From Flavobacteriales bacterium (GTDB taxonomy: Bacteria; Bacteroidota; Bacteroidia; Flavobacteriales; Schleiferiaceae), in NCBI GenBank assembly GCA_002707525.1, contig PAND01000005.1, positions 1 through 64,000 on the forward strand: a stretch of 64,000 bases of DNA. Direction: 5' to 3'. Under the pieces are notes generated by a model. It worked only from the letters and a program-made list of their open reading frames with translations, was not told the DNA's origin and ran no database searches. Positions 16,059 to 24,957 of the stretch are shown here, in pieces. Numbering within the stretch: position 1 is the first letter of the stretch; every line of letters begins with the position of its first letter. A program made the translations under genes and the position numbers.

Positions 16059-17861
16059 ATGTTATTTTTACGCAACCTAGGCCAATCCATTGGCATGCTG
16101 AGCTTGTTAGTTTTATTCAGCTGTGAAAAAGATTCGCATTTAAGCGAACTTACAATTACTGAATCTTCCAATAGTCAAGTGACCACCAACTTTGATTTCT
16201 CAATGCATCAAAGCGTTGAATTCATTACCCAATCTTGGGAAGACCACTCTGAGCTTGAATTGATTGACATCTTTAACCTAAACGGAATTAAGATTGGTCA
16301 GCTCTCTATGAAAAACACAAATCTTGAGATTAATCTTCCTAAGGCAAAGTCTTCCGTACGAATTGTTTACCGATACAGAGACGGCAGCGACTTTACTGAA
16401 TTACTCCCAATAGAGCATAAAACGGTCTTTATAGCCACAGAGGACATAACGGCACGAGCCACAGCAATTAGCACTTCAACCACACAATCGGCGTTTAAAT
16501 CGTCCTCTTCACCAGTATGCCATACCTGTATTACTATTTTAAACAATGCCAGCGGTGAGACTCCGTTTATCTCCAGCGGCCTCAAAGTACTTTCAGAATC
16601 AGCCGTACCCTATTGGCACCATACTGATGGTGAAGTGGAAATCCATGTCTCAGGAACTCAAGGTGTTCCTTCACATCACGGAAGGCAGTTTATTGAAATA
16701 AATGCAAGTAGTGATGATGGTACTTTATATAGAGAAGCATGTCTGGTTCCAGGATCAACAATTGGGTATTCTATTTGGCACAGAGGCAGAAGAGGAGTTG
16801 ATGCTGCCATTATCAAAATTGGTGGAAGTTTGGCTGCAGCCGCGGCAAAAGACACCATGATAACAGACAATACTAATTGGGTAGAATATACCGGAACCTA
16901 TACTGTTCCTGCTGGAGAGACTACAACCATATTTGCTTTTGAAGCTCTTTTCAGCGCTCAAGGGGTGAATGATTATAGAGAAGGAAACTTTGTTGATCAC
17001 TTTCAACTAACGTGTATTTCAAATGATTCAGACCTTGACGGGATAAGTGATGAAAATGATGAATTCCCTAACGATATTTTGAGAAGCGGTATTGTATTTA
17101 GCGACACTTCAACTTTGGCCGTAGAGGACTTGTGGCCATATAAAGGTGATTACGATTTCAACGATTTAGTGGCTCCATACAGTTATAAAGCAATCACCAA
17201 TGCATCCAATGAGGTTGTTGATCTTGTTATCTATTACGAGATCAAAGCGCGCGGTGGTGCTAGCCAAATTGGTTTGGGCTTCAGCCTCCCAGCAAATCCT
17301 GATAAGGTAGCATCAATCTCCGGCCAATACCTCAATTCTGGATACCTTAATACTGCAATAAACGGAACCGAATCCGGGACCAATTCTTCTGAGCTTCATT
17401 TCTTTGTAGAAGACAACGTAGCCCGTCAAATTGACGGTTGGAATACCTTTGCAAATCATTCCATCTACCCATCCAGTGCAGACAGTATTAATATCCTGTT
17501 CAACGAGCCAAACAATATAAGCATGTTGGCAAATCTGAATCCTTTTGTGGTAATAAATCAAGACAGAGGTAAAGAAATTAGAACTATTGATCAGCTGCCG
17601 TCTTCTTTGGTAAATAGTGAATTATTTGGCACTGGTGACGATGATAGTAATCCTATTTCTAATCAATATTTCAGAACCGTGGATGGACTACCATGGATGC
17701 TTAATATTCCTGGAAACTTTAATTGGACTACAGAAAACACGAACATAGAAGATGGGTACCTCAACTTTAGAAATTGGTATGTATCTAAAGGCGAAGTGCA
17801 CGAATCTTGGCATGACGATTCTAACCCTGAAAATGTAAATCAAGGGAGACTATTCAATTAG
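16059..17861 (+). CDS. LruC-domain lipoprotein
   Basis: A 600-residue lipoprotein: signal MLFLRNLGQSIGMLSLLVLFSC with the lipobox Cys at 22. Residues about 25-130 are a beta-sandwich-like region. Residues about 150-315 contain a domain resembling carbohydrate- or matrix-binding jelly rolls (INASSDDGTLYREACLVPG, TGTYTVPAGETTTIFAFEA). A calcium-binding type repeat (DSDLDGISDENDEFPND, about 323-339) leads into the LruC domain (DUF4842), recognised by EDLWPYKGDYDFNDLV (356-371) and the closing NFNWTTENTNIEDGYLNF. LruC proteins of Bacteroidota are surface lipoproteins of unclear role. It stands alone behind its own promoter region. Confidence 0.82.
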   Translation: MLFLRNLGQSIGMLSLLVLFSCEKDSHLSELTITESSNSQVTTNFDFSMHQSVEFITQSWEDHSELELIDIFNLNGIKIGQLSMKNTNLEINLPKAKSSVRIVYRYRDGSDFTELLPIEHKTVFIATEDITARATAISTSTTQSAFKSSSSPVCHTCITILNNASGETPFISSGLKVLSESAVPYWHHTDGEVEIHVSGTQGVPSHHGRQFIEINASSDDGTLYREACLVPGSTIGYSIWHRGRRGVDAAIIKIGGSLAAAAAKDTMITDNTNWVEYTGTYTVPAGETTTIFAFEALFSAQGVNDYREGNFVDHFQLTCISNDSDLDGISDENDEFPNDILRSGIVFSDTSTLAVEDLWPYKGDYDFNDLVAPYSYKAITNASNEVVDLVIYYEIKARGGASQIGLGFSLPANPDKVASISGQYLNSGYLNTAINGTESGTNSSELHFFVEDNVARQIDGWNTFANHSIYPSSADSINILFNEPNNISMLANLNPFVVINQDRGKEIRTIDQLPSSLVNSELFGTGDDDSNPISNQYFRTVDGLPWMLNIPGNFNWTTENTNIEDGYLNFRNWYVSKGEVHESWHDDSNPENVNQGRLFN

Positions 17862-18019
17862 AATTCACTATTCGCATAAACGGTGTGATTGATTCTATAA
17901 TTCAGCCCTGAGCTTGATTGCTTGGGGCTGATGTTATCCCGGATATGAGGAATCTGAAATAATTCAAGTATTTGGTTTTTAAGTTCTTAACTTAAGCGGA
18001 ACTTTAAAACTAAATCGTT

Positions 18020-19120
18020 ATGAAAAAACTAGGATTACTCCTAATCTCGCTTGCATTTGTACAATGCGCTGCTCCATCCCTTAATGAAAAAGAGGTTGAG
18101 GAATTTGTGGTGAGCCATTACACTGAAAAAGTGGGCTACGAAGCCGCTGTTGAAGGCTTCAAAGCAGATATTGGTAAGGACTTTACCATGATGCATACCC
18201 TGTGGGGAGGCTCAAGATTATTTCCAATTGAAAATGTTGAGGCCGATTGGTTTTATGAAGATTCTGTCACTGTAGAAGTCTTTGACATTTATATCAATGG
18301 CGGTACAGCCGTGGTTATGGGATCTGATTCTTATTGGATTGACGGTGTAAGAACCGGAAAATCAAGATTCAATGGTACAGTAATTAAAGAAGATGGTAAT
18401 CTAGTTTGGAAACGCTACTCCTATGCTCAAGAAAATCAGCGTGCTATGGATATGGTGTGGCCATCAGTGGAAGGGGAAGGAAGCCTTGACGCCTATAATG
18501 ATATGCGCTATGCCATGGTAAACCTCCGTAATTCAGACGGAATGGCCATTTCTGATTCTTTAGTTGCCGCTTATCCTGATTGGGCCAGTGCGCATTTAGG
18601 GCAATTACATTACTACATTCTAGCTAATGATGAAGCTAACTTAAGAGCAGCCTTGGCAGCAGCTCAGAGTAAATTAGAAGGGGCAAGCCTTGCAGAAAAG
18701 ACACTTATTAGCGCTTATAACCCGGATTTGACCAGAGAAGAACGCAGAGAAGTACTTGCTAAGGCCATTAGCTTTGCCGGTGATGATCCGCTTTTGAAAT
18801 TCTGGTATACATGGACTTTAGATAGTAATGAAGAAAAAATTGCCGTTCTAGAATCTGGTTTGAATCGTTTTCCAGAGAGTAGTGTATTGAACAACATGAT
18901 TGCCTATGTCCACATGGATGATGACAACATGGAGGCGGCTCAACATCACCTAAACGTTTACATGCGCATTCATCCTGACGAGCCTAATGCTTACGACAGT
19001 ATGGGAGATTTATATGTAGAGATGGGCGACGTTGAAGGTGCTAAAGAAATGTATTCTAAAGCTGCTCAAATGCATCCCGACTTTGCAGAGGTTAGTACCG
19101 CAAAAGCTGCGGAGCTGTAA
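18020..19120 (+). CDS. TPR-containing lipoprotein with N-terminal NTF2-like domain
   Basis: A 366-residue lipoprotein with signal MKKLGLLLISLAFVQC and Cys16. Residues about 25-145 resemble an NTF2/SnoaL-like cone fold (MMHTLWGGSRLFPIENVEADWFY, cut here; then VFDIYINGGTAVVMGSDSYW and SRFNGTVIKEDGNLVWKRY). From about 180 helical repeats follow, clearest as TPRs at the end (NMIAYVHMDDDNMEAAQHHL, PNAYDSMGDLYVEMGDVEGA, KEMYSKAAQMHPDF). The arrangement suggests a periplasmic binding or scaffolding protein. The 158 bases before it hold one hairpin (17903-17930) without a T-run and no TAnnTTTG element. A terminator follows. Confidence 0.75.
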   Translation: MKKLGLLLISLAFVQCAAPSLNEKEVEEFVVSHYTEKVGYEAAVEGFKADIGKDFTMMHTLWGGSRLFPIENVEADWFYEDSVTVEVFDIYINGGTAVVMGSDSYWIDGVRTGKSRFNGTVIKEDGNLVWKRYSYAQENQRAMDMVWPSVEGEGSLDAYNDMRYAMVNLRNSDGMAISDSLVAAYPDWASAHLGQLHYYILANDEANLRAALAAAQSKLEGASLAEKTLISAYNPDLTREERREVLAKAISFAGDDPLLKFWYTWTLDSNEEKIAVLESGLNRFPESSVLNNMIAYVHMDDDNMEAAQHHLNVYMRIHPDEPNAYDSMGDLYVEMGDVEGAKEMYSKAAQMHPDFAEVSTAKAAEL

Positions 19121-19142
19121 CCACACAATTGGTATTAAAACA

Positions 19143-19173
19143 AAAACCCCGCAAATTGTATTTGCGGGGTTTT
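19143..19173. terminator. Bidirectional intrinsic terminator
   Basis: Arms AAAACCCCGCAAAT and ATTTGCGGGGTTTT enclose a 3-base loop. It can end both the TPR lipoprotein gene on the plus strand and the tRNA-Arg transcript on the minus strand, whose 3' end is 11 bases away. Confidence 0.92.
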
Positions 19174-19183
19174 CTCTTAAAAG

Positions 19184-19257
19184 TGACCGAGGAAGGATTC
19201 GAACCCTCAACCTTCTGATCCGTAGTCAGAAATTCTATCCAGTTGAACTACTCGGCC
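19184..19257 (-). tRNA. tRNA-Arg (anticodon ACG)
   Basis: Read on the minus strand, a 74-base cloverleaf runs from GGCCGAG to CTCGGTC plus discriminator A. The acceptor stem pairs over 7 positions with one G-U. The anticodon arm is TCTGA-CTACGGA-TCAGA, giving loop anticodon ACG (Arg, CGU after inosine editing). The T arm holds GGTTCGAATCC. The CCA end is not encoded. No integrase or duplicated 3' end lies nearby, so it shows no sign of use as an attachment site. Confidence 0.95.
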
Positions 19258-19364
19258 AACCTTGCCCTTGCGGGACGGCAAATATATAGCAAAATCTTAG
19301 GCAGCCATAAGCGGATTTGGATTTTTTAAGGATAAATTTCTGAAGTTTTATCTGCTTGAAAAGA

Positions 19365-19634
19365 TTACTGAATCTCTACAGTCAATCCTACGTCAAGTAT
19401 TAAATCTGCCTTTTCACGAAGCTGTATATAGGACCCTGACATGATTTGACACTTGCCCTTGTAATGAGTAATCCAAGCACATTGTTCAGCTTGTTCTTCG
19501 TTATGATTACAAACTGCGCAGAGCACATCTATAACAAAATCAAAAGAGTTTTCATGGTCATTAAATAAGACCAATGATTGTTCTTTTAAGACGACAGCGT
19601 CTGAATTGGGCTGTAACTTTTCTTCTGTACTCAT
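19365..19634 (-). CDS. clpS: ATP-dependent Clp protease adaptor ClpS
   Basis: An 89-residue protein. After about 18 variable residues it has the ClpS core: LVLFNDHENSFDFVIDVL (the ND plus D/E N-degron pocket region), then EQAEQCAWITHYKGKCQIMSG (cut here) and a final beta strand ADLILDVGLTVEIQ. ClpS brings N-degron substrates to ClpA/ClpC. The His of the usual Cys/Ala-x-x-x-His segment is present as ITHYKGK. It is downstream of prmA and the 1462-residue gene on the same strand but has its own -7 element (19639), 101 bases after the large gene starts the other side; it is probably a separate unit. Confidence 0.85.
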   Translation of the reverse strand: MSTEEKLQPNSDAVVLKEQSLVLFNDHENSFDFVIDVLCAVCNHNEEQAEQCAWITHYKGKCQIMSGSYIQLREKADLILDVGLTVEIQ

Positions 19635-19638
19635 ACTG

Positions 19639-19646
19639 CAAATTTA
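19639..19646 (-). promoter_or_regulatory. -7 promoter element for clpS, very close to the start
   Basis: On the minus strand the sequence TAAATTTG (complement of 19639-19646) ends 4 bases before the clpS ATG at 19634. If functional, the transcript would be almost leaderless. The same TAAATTTGC arrangement is seen before pyrR. Confidence 0.4.
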
Positions 19647-19735
19647 GTTGAAGTATGCGTAGAAAAAACGGGAACGAGAGAGTCTTTTCCAAATAAGTCA
19701 TTCATACTAACCATCTGATGCTTCGTCTTAGCCCC

Positions 19736-22700
19736 TTATTCTTTTCTGCCAAACCGTCTTTCAAGGAGCAAAATTTTTCCTTTTCCTGCCAGATTGTAGG
19801 TAAACGCGGGCTGGTCTCTCTTGGCAGCAATACTCCTGTCTTTTGGCTTTGCTCCCAAAATACCCGCATTAAATTCTTCATCACTACTTCTTAGACTCAT
19901 TACAGTTCCCTTGAAAGCGATATAAAAGAAATCTGTTCCATTATCCAGGTAAAGTACAATTTCACTGCCTCTTCTTCTCTCCTTAATCTCTACCAAACAA
20001 TCTACCTCTGCAAAGATGGGCATGTTGTAGATATTCTGGATATATGCCTTACCATCTCCTCTAAAACTCTTGTAGCGTCCACTGTACTCCAATTCAATTC
20101 CACTCATTACCAAGCTCTTTCTAAGCTCTTTTGGGAATCTACCTTCGTTTTCAATAGTAGCTAAATTTTCAAGGAATTCACCTCCTGACTTCTGCCCTAA
20201 AAGGCTATACACCCCCTGGACATATGCCTTATCATCACTGCGTTTGGATCCTGAACCATCTGTGAACAGTCCACCTACAAATTCCCAACTGTCCTTGTCT
20301 ACAGGAGCGTCAAGAGTCCATACGCCATCCATGGTGACATCATCCTTATTAAGGTCGTGTCTAACCTCTCCTGCCATCTGCATATCAACTGCTCCTGTGT
20401 TTTGAAACATATTGATAGGGCCGTTTGCGTATAATTCACAGTCGTAATTGTAAAATATGAGGTAGGGGTCTGGAACGGTGTAGTCCTTTAATTTTTCATA
20501 GGTAGTGATTACATAACCCTGCTCCTCATTGTCATAAAACAATACACCTGTGGCAGACAACAACTCAATATCCGCTCTGTCTGCATATTTAGACAAGAAA
20601 TTACTATGACCTCCCAAGCTGTCTTGTGAAATATAGATACCGTTAAACGTATTGTCTCGCAGTTGATCTGGATCGTTTTCTGGTAGTTCTATGACAATGT
20701 CTGAAGGGTCTATATAGCTCGCTATATCAAACCAAGTGGTCTGCAAGTTCTTACAACTGTTTTGAATGAGAATGGATCCCTTAAAAAACATGGGTTCTTG
20801 ATCTGCCTCCAATTGAACATTTCCACGGTAGCCAAAATAGGGGCTTATAGAAAATTCGTCTTTTTCCTCAATTTCCGCTAGACCAATGGTCATACCGCTT
20901 GTATCAGGCTTGATACTCTGGAATGCAATGGGCCAGGTGGATTCTTCCTCATCCAAATAATCGTACATACCATTTGCTGTGTACCGGTATTTACCGCGTA
21001 TCCGAGTAGTTGCATCGTAAAAGGTATGGAGCTTTGAAAACCTATTCGCAATGATTTGTGATTTTTCTAAGGGATCCATGGCGGCGTTCTTTCGGATGAC
21101 CACATAACCGCTATCTGGCAGGATCCGTGAATCTGCAACATCAATTTCCGGGACATCAAAAGCTTCCAAAATACTAGGAGACAGGTCAAACCGTGCAAAT
21201 CCAGCGCTGAAATCAAGGCTGTCTTGCAGCGGATGCGTACTAACTAGATACGCTTCATCATCCAAATTATGCTTGATGTCCACTTTGGATTGGTCAATCT
21301 GCCATTCTGCATGATCCATGTAGGCCATGTATTGATTCGCAGGAAACTCTATAAAACTTGAAGGATCGTTCTTATCAAAAATACCTTCACGTGCATCAAA
21401 ATCTACATTTGCTGAACTATTAAGCATCTGAAACGCCCACTGCTCATCACTCAAGGCCGTTTTGACTCGGAAATCTTGATCTGCACTTTCAAAAGATCGC
21501 CGGTAGAAGGAATAGCCTTCAACTTTACTTTGGTGCTTAGCCGTTAAATAACGAATTTCTCCCGTGCCAAAAAGTCCTTTTGGACCATACGTGAGATCTC
21601 CCTCTGCCAACACATTCTCTGTACCATACATCTCAAAAGAAACGTCCCGTGACCTAGCTTCTAAATAATCATTGTAAGGATACCAATGAAATGGATTATT
21701 ACGTCCAATTGCTTCAGGATAGCCTTTATCCGTAAAGCCCTCCTCTATATTAAAGTTGGTTGCCCTGCCCATTGCATCATCTGGGAACATTAAAATATCC
21801 GGACTCACCGTTATACTCTGCAAGTACTCTATGCGTCCTTCCGCATGAAGTCCTTCATTAGATAATTCTATCTGACCTCCAAACGTTCCTTTGCCCTTGT
21901 AATTGGGAATAGACGGTAAAATGGTGGAGAAACCCAGAGAATAATCAGGCATAACCTTGAGAGGCTGGGGAAATACTGGGAAAATATCTGCACTGTGAAA
22001 GGTGGCGTCAAACAGTAAACCGTCTGTTGTTGTGTTATCCAAACTATCTATTGTGAACGGCTCAACGGCCATGTAGAATCTAGATCTATCGTAAATTCCA
22101 TTATGAATCCTTCTATCATCGTAATACACAAAAGAACTATTCAGTGCCTGGAAAATGGGGTATTCCGGATAAAATTCCCTAGAGCTCTTGTTGTTGGGTT
22201 GGTCTATCAATAGTTGGCCTTGAAGGTCCTGAAGCACTGTTTGCACATCTACAAGTGCCGCTCGTTCTCCAGGTGGAGGATTGAATTCTCTAACTTTAAA
22301 TCGCATTGAATCAATCTGCGGCATATCTATCCTGAACCCTTGATAATCAAAGGTGTAACCTTGACCCCAATAATTGAACAGTCCTGCGTTGATGCGTCCG
22401 TCAAAAATGAAGTCCACATCTTTCTTCATGGTAATTCTTCCACCCCGCGGGTAGAGGTTGACTTGCTGAGAATCACTAACCGCAATCCTTCCTACACCAG
22501 CAATATCCATATCGTAATTGAGCAAGGAAATTTGCGCATTACTGCCTTGACCTATTCTCGAAATAAATTGAATAACATCATAATCGCGCTCTCCTGTCCA
22601 GTTTTGGAGGTACTCAAATAATCGGTCGGAAAGCGATATGGTTTGTTTATCCACATCAAATTCTGCAAAACCTTGAATAGACATTTCAAATAGAAAACGC

Positions 22701-24124
22701 TCGCCTTCCTCTTTAGCCATTCTAAGTGCGTAAATGAGTTCGGATACAGGCATATCGCTGAACCCAAAAGCATAAGATGCATTTTTCAACTCTTCCAGAG
22801 GATGTGTCTGTTGCAATCCCGCAATTTGCTCCATCCGAGAATTTCGAAAGTATTGTTTGCTTTCAAAGACCGCTGCTTGCTGAGAACCTAAATTCAAGTT
22901 GCGAAGATTGATTTTAGCTGTTCCTTGATTCCAAAGTAGTTGATCTACATTAATACTCATATTATGGTAGGAATCTGTCCAAGAACTTAAACCAAGACCC
23001 GTTTTGTAGCGAATGATGCGCACTTGACCCGAGCGCGGATCAAACCGCAATTCGCAATAAGGATGATAAATACTGTCTTCACCTAAATGAGCCGTTACTT
23101 CCACCCTTCCAGAACTTAAGAGGGAGTCGCGAAACAGAAACCTGCCGCTCCTAAGGGTGATAATGGTGTCTTTGTTATAAGTAAATTGAACCTTAGCCAT
23201 TGCACTATCAGGAGACAGACCGTAATAATTGGGGCCTACCACACCCAAACCACCTCTAAAATGTACTTCAGGATATACATTTGGGAGGAGGAAGTCGCTT
23301 TTATAACTCGCAAATTTGGGGTATTGAGAATTTCGCTGGCCCCTAGCACTTAAACGTTCTTCAAATACTCCTTTTAAGGGCTCACTATAGAGTTCTGGAG
23401 AGTATAGTACTGCTGAATCTGCCTTAAAGTATCCTTGGCGGGTATCTAAACTCCATTGGGATAATTCACCGTAAATCTCGTCTTCACTTTTACCCACTCT
23501 GCCCCAAAATACAATACCGCCCTCTGCGGAAAGTAGTCCCTTACGTGGATAGAAAAGAGCCGTGGACCCCATGATGATGGTACTATCTTCACGGAATCGA
23601 CCAATGATGTCTCCTTCTCCAATAACAAAGTAGAGTTCATCCTCATCAAAGCGCATGGTCCACTCACTGAATGGTGCCTTCCAAATTAGCGTATTGTTAT
23701 TGTAAAAGTTTCGCTTGATTATATTTACATAAAGCTGGGAAACATAGTCCTTACTTCGTGCAGAGGGGTTTGATGTAATAAAGGTATTGAGGTGTAAGAG
23801 CACTTTCTCCAATGTACCGTATTCTTCATAGGTGCTCACATGACTCGTTATTCGGAATAGTTCCTCCCAAGGCTTGGATTGCGTAATTCGCTTGCGCAAC
23901 ATCTGGTTGCACAAGGTTATCCATTGCTCCTGCATTTCCTCCTCTATTGCGTATTGAATATTTGGAAGTAAACTGTCTGTAAAAAGAACTCTATCTTCTT
24001 TGGTAAGCGTGATGAGTTCAAGGAATTCCTGAGAAAACACTTCAACGGATGAAAAGCGAACGACCTTCTGCGCGCTCAATTGAAGCGACAGCAAAAATGC
24101 CAAAAGCCATCCGCATCTTCTCAT
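19736..24124 (-). CDS. Giant secreted beta-rich protein, function unknown
   Basis: A 1462-residue protein with signal peptide MRRCGWLLAFLLSLQLSAQ. I recognise no named domain. After a helical segment (about 40-140) the rest is almost entirely short beta strands with alternating polar and hydrophobic residues, many of the form yGxgxIxYLT or FxAxxadIxpxF, which recalls OstA/LptA- or TamB/AsmA-type extended periplasmic beta sheets. Examples are GLLSAEGGIVFWGRVG (near 197), IAVSDSQQVNLYPRGGRITM (near 550) and GLFGTGEIRYLTAKHQSKVE (near 860). It ends in a basic tail (LLLERRFGRKE). Its ATG overlaps the prmA stop by one base (TAATG), so it is translationally coupled to prmA. Export is confident; function is not known. 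Confidence 0.8.
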   Translation of the reverse strand: MRRCGWLLAFLLSLQLSAQKVVRFSSVEVFSQEFLELITLTKEDRVLFTDSLLPNIQYAIEEEMQEQWITLCNQMLRKRITQSKPWEELFRITSHVSTYEEYGTLEKVLLHLNTFITSNPSARSKDYVSQLYVNIIKRNFYNNNTLIWKAPFSEWTMRFDEDELYFVIGEGDIIGRFREDSTIIMGSTALFYPRKGLLSAEGGIVFWGRVGKSEDEIYGELSQWSLDTRQGYFKADSAVLYSPELYSEPLKGVFEERLSARGQRNSQYPKFASYKSDFLLPNVYPEVHFRGGLGVVGPNYYGLSPDSAMAKVQFTYNKDTIITLRSGRFLFRDSLLSSGRVEVTAHLGEDSIYHPYCELRFDPRSGQVRIIRYKTGLGLSSWTDSYHNMSINVDQLLWNQGTAKINLRNLNLGSQQAAVFESKQYFRNSRMEQIAGLQQTHPLEELKNASYAFGFSDMPVSELIYALRMAKEEGERFLFEMSIQGFAEFDVDKQTISLSDRLFEYLQNWTGERDYDVIQFISRIGQGSNAQISLLNYDMDIAGVGRIAVSDSQQVNLYPRGGRITMKKDVDFIFDGRINAGLFNYWGQGYTFDYQGFRIDMPQIDSMRFKVREFNPPPGERAALVDVQTVLQDLQGQLLIDQPNNKSSREFYPEYPIFQALNSSFVYYDDRRIHNGIYDRSRFYMAVEPFTIDSLDNTTTDGLLFDATFHSADIFPVFPQPLKVMPDYSLGFSTILPSIPNYKGKGTFGGQIELSNEGLHAEGRIEYLQSITVSPDILMFPDDAMGRATNFNIEEGFTDKGYPEAIGRNNPFHWYPYNDYLEARSRDVSFEMYGTENVLAEGDLTYGPKGLFGTGEIRYLTAKHQSKVEGYSFYRRSFESADQDFRVKTALSDEQWAFQMLNSSANVDFDAREGIFDKNDPSSFIEFPANQYMAYMDHAEWQIDQSKVDIKHNLDDEAYLVSTHPLQDSLDFSAGFARFDLSPSILEAFDVPEIDVADSRILPDSGYVVIRKNAAMDPLEKSQIIANRFSKLHTFYDATTRIRGKYRYTANGMYDYLDEEESTWPIAFQSIKPDTSGMTIGLAEIEEKDEFSISPYFGYRGNVQLEADQEPMFFKGSILIQNSCKNLQTTWFDIASYIDPSDIVIELPENDPDQLRDNTFNGIYISQDSLGGHSNFLSKYADRADIELLSATGVLFYDNEEQGYVITTYEKLKDYTVPDPYLIFYNYDCELYANGPINMFQNTGAVDMQMAGEVRHDLNKDDVTMDGVWTLDAPVDKDSWEFVGGLFTDGSGSKRSDDKAYVQGVYSLLGQKSGGEFLENLATIENEGRFPKELRKSLVMSGIELEYSGRYKSFRGDGKAYIQNIYNMPIFAEVDCLVEIKERRRGSEIVLYLDNGTDFFYIAFKGTVMSLRSSDEEFNAGILGAKPKDRSIAAKRDQPAFTYNLAGKGKILLLERRFGRKE

Positions 24125-24954
24125 TACTTCTCCATTTTAATGCTTCTCCATTGCCCACGTTCTTTAATTCCCACATAGCTAAGCCCAGCTTCTTCAGCCG
24201 CGCTGCGCAAGGTTGGAATATTCTCTTCATAGAATCCACTAAAGAAAATAGTACCGCCTTTTTTCAAAGATTGAACATATGATTTCATGTCTGCCAACAA
24301 AACGTTAAGGTTGATATTGGCACAAATAGTATCATACAACCCTTCAATTGCTTCTGCCCCACCAATAGTAGCTGTCATCTTTGATTGATTGCGTCTGGCA
24401 TTCTCCAAGGTATTTTCAATGCACCAGGTATCCACATCTATTCCATGCACGTTGGATGCACCGCGCATTTCCGCAAGTATACCAAGAATTCCCGTTCCAC
24501 AACCCATGTCAAGGACCCGCTGCCCATTGGTATCTGTCTCCAAAAGCCATTGAATCATCATGTGAGTAGTTTGGTGGTGTCCGGTTCCAAAAGACATTTT
24601 AGGCTCTATGAGCATGGGGTATTCAAAACCTGTTTGCTCCTGATGAAAAGGAGCACGAATGTATACGCGACCGTCTACCTCAATGGGATCAAAATTATTT
24701 TCCCATTCGGCATTCCAATTAACCTGTTCAATCTCATCTATAGTATAACTTGACGTGACACCCTCCCATTGTAACGCGCCTTGAAGAGAATCTCTTTTAA
24801 AGTCTTCCTTGATGATGTATGCCTCAAAACCATCTTGATTTTCTGAAAAACTCTCAAAACCTAAAGCGCCAAGCTGGGCAATAAAAAGGTCTCTAAAAGG
24901 TTCCAAAGGCTCAACTTTTACGGCTACTTCAATATAAACAGGAGTCTCTGACAT
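24124..24954 (-). CDS. prmA: Ribosomal protein L11 methyltransferase
   Basis: A 276-residue SAM-dependent enzyme that trimethylates ribosomal protein L11. The N-terminal third is the L11-binding ferredoxin-like region (EVAVKVEPLEPFRDLFIAQL). The catalytic part has PKMSFGTGHHQTTHMMIQWL, the SAM motif VLDMGCGTGILGILAEM (about 143-159), GIDVDTWCIENTLENA, and ICANINLNVLLADM, the PrmA form of motif IV (NILAxxL-like). It lies 3 bases after tpiA in the same operon and overlaps the following giant gene by one base. Confidence 0.92.
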   Translation of the reverse strand: MSETPVYIEVAVKVEPLEPFRDLFIAQLGALGFESFSENQDGFEAYIIKEDFKRDSLQGALQWEGVTSSYTIDEIEQVNWNAEWENNFDPIEVDGRVYIRAPFHQEQTGFEYPMLIEPKMSFGTGHHQTTHMMIQWLLETDTNGQRVLDMGCGTGILGILAEMRGASNVHGIDVDTWCIENTLENARRNQSKMTATIGGAEAIEGLYDTICANINLNVLLADMKSYVQSLKKGGTIFFSGFYEENIPTLRSAAEEAGLSYVGIKERGQWRSIKMEK

Positions 24955-24957
24955 ACG

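Noticed and set aside
17903-17930. Hairpin after the LruC gene as a terminator
   Set aside because: CAGCCC and GGGCTG pair but no T-run follows, so it does not look like an intrinsic terminator.
19184-19257. tRNA-Arg as an integration site for a mobile element
   Set aside because: No integrase, no repeated tRNA 3' end and no shift in gene style lie beside it; the flanking genes are ordinary.
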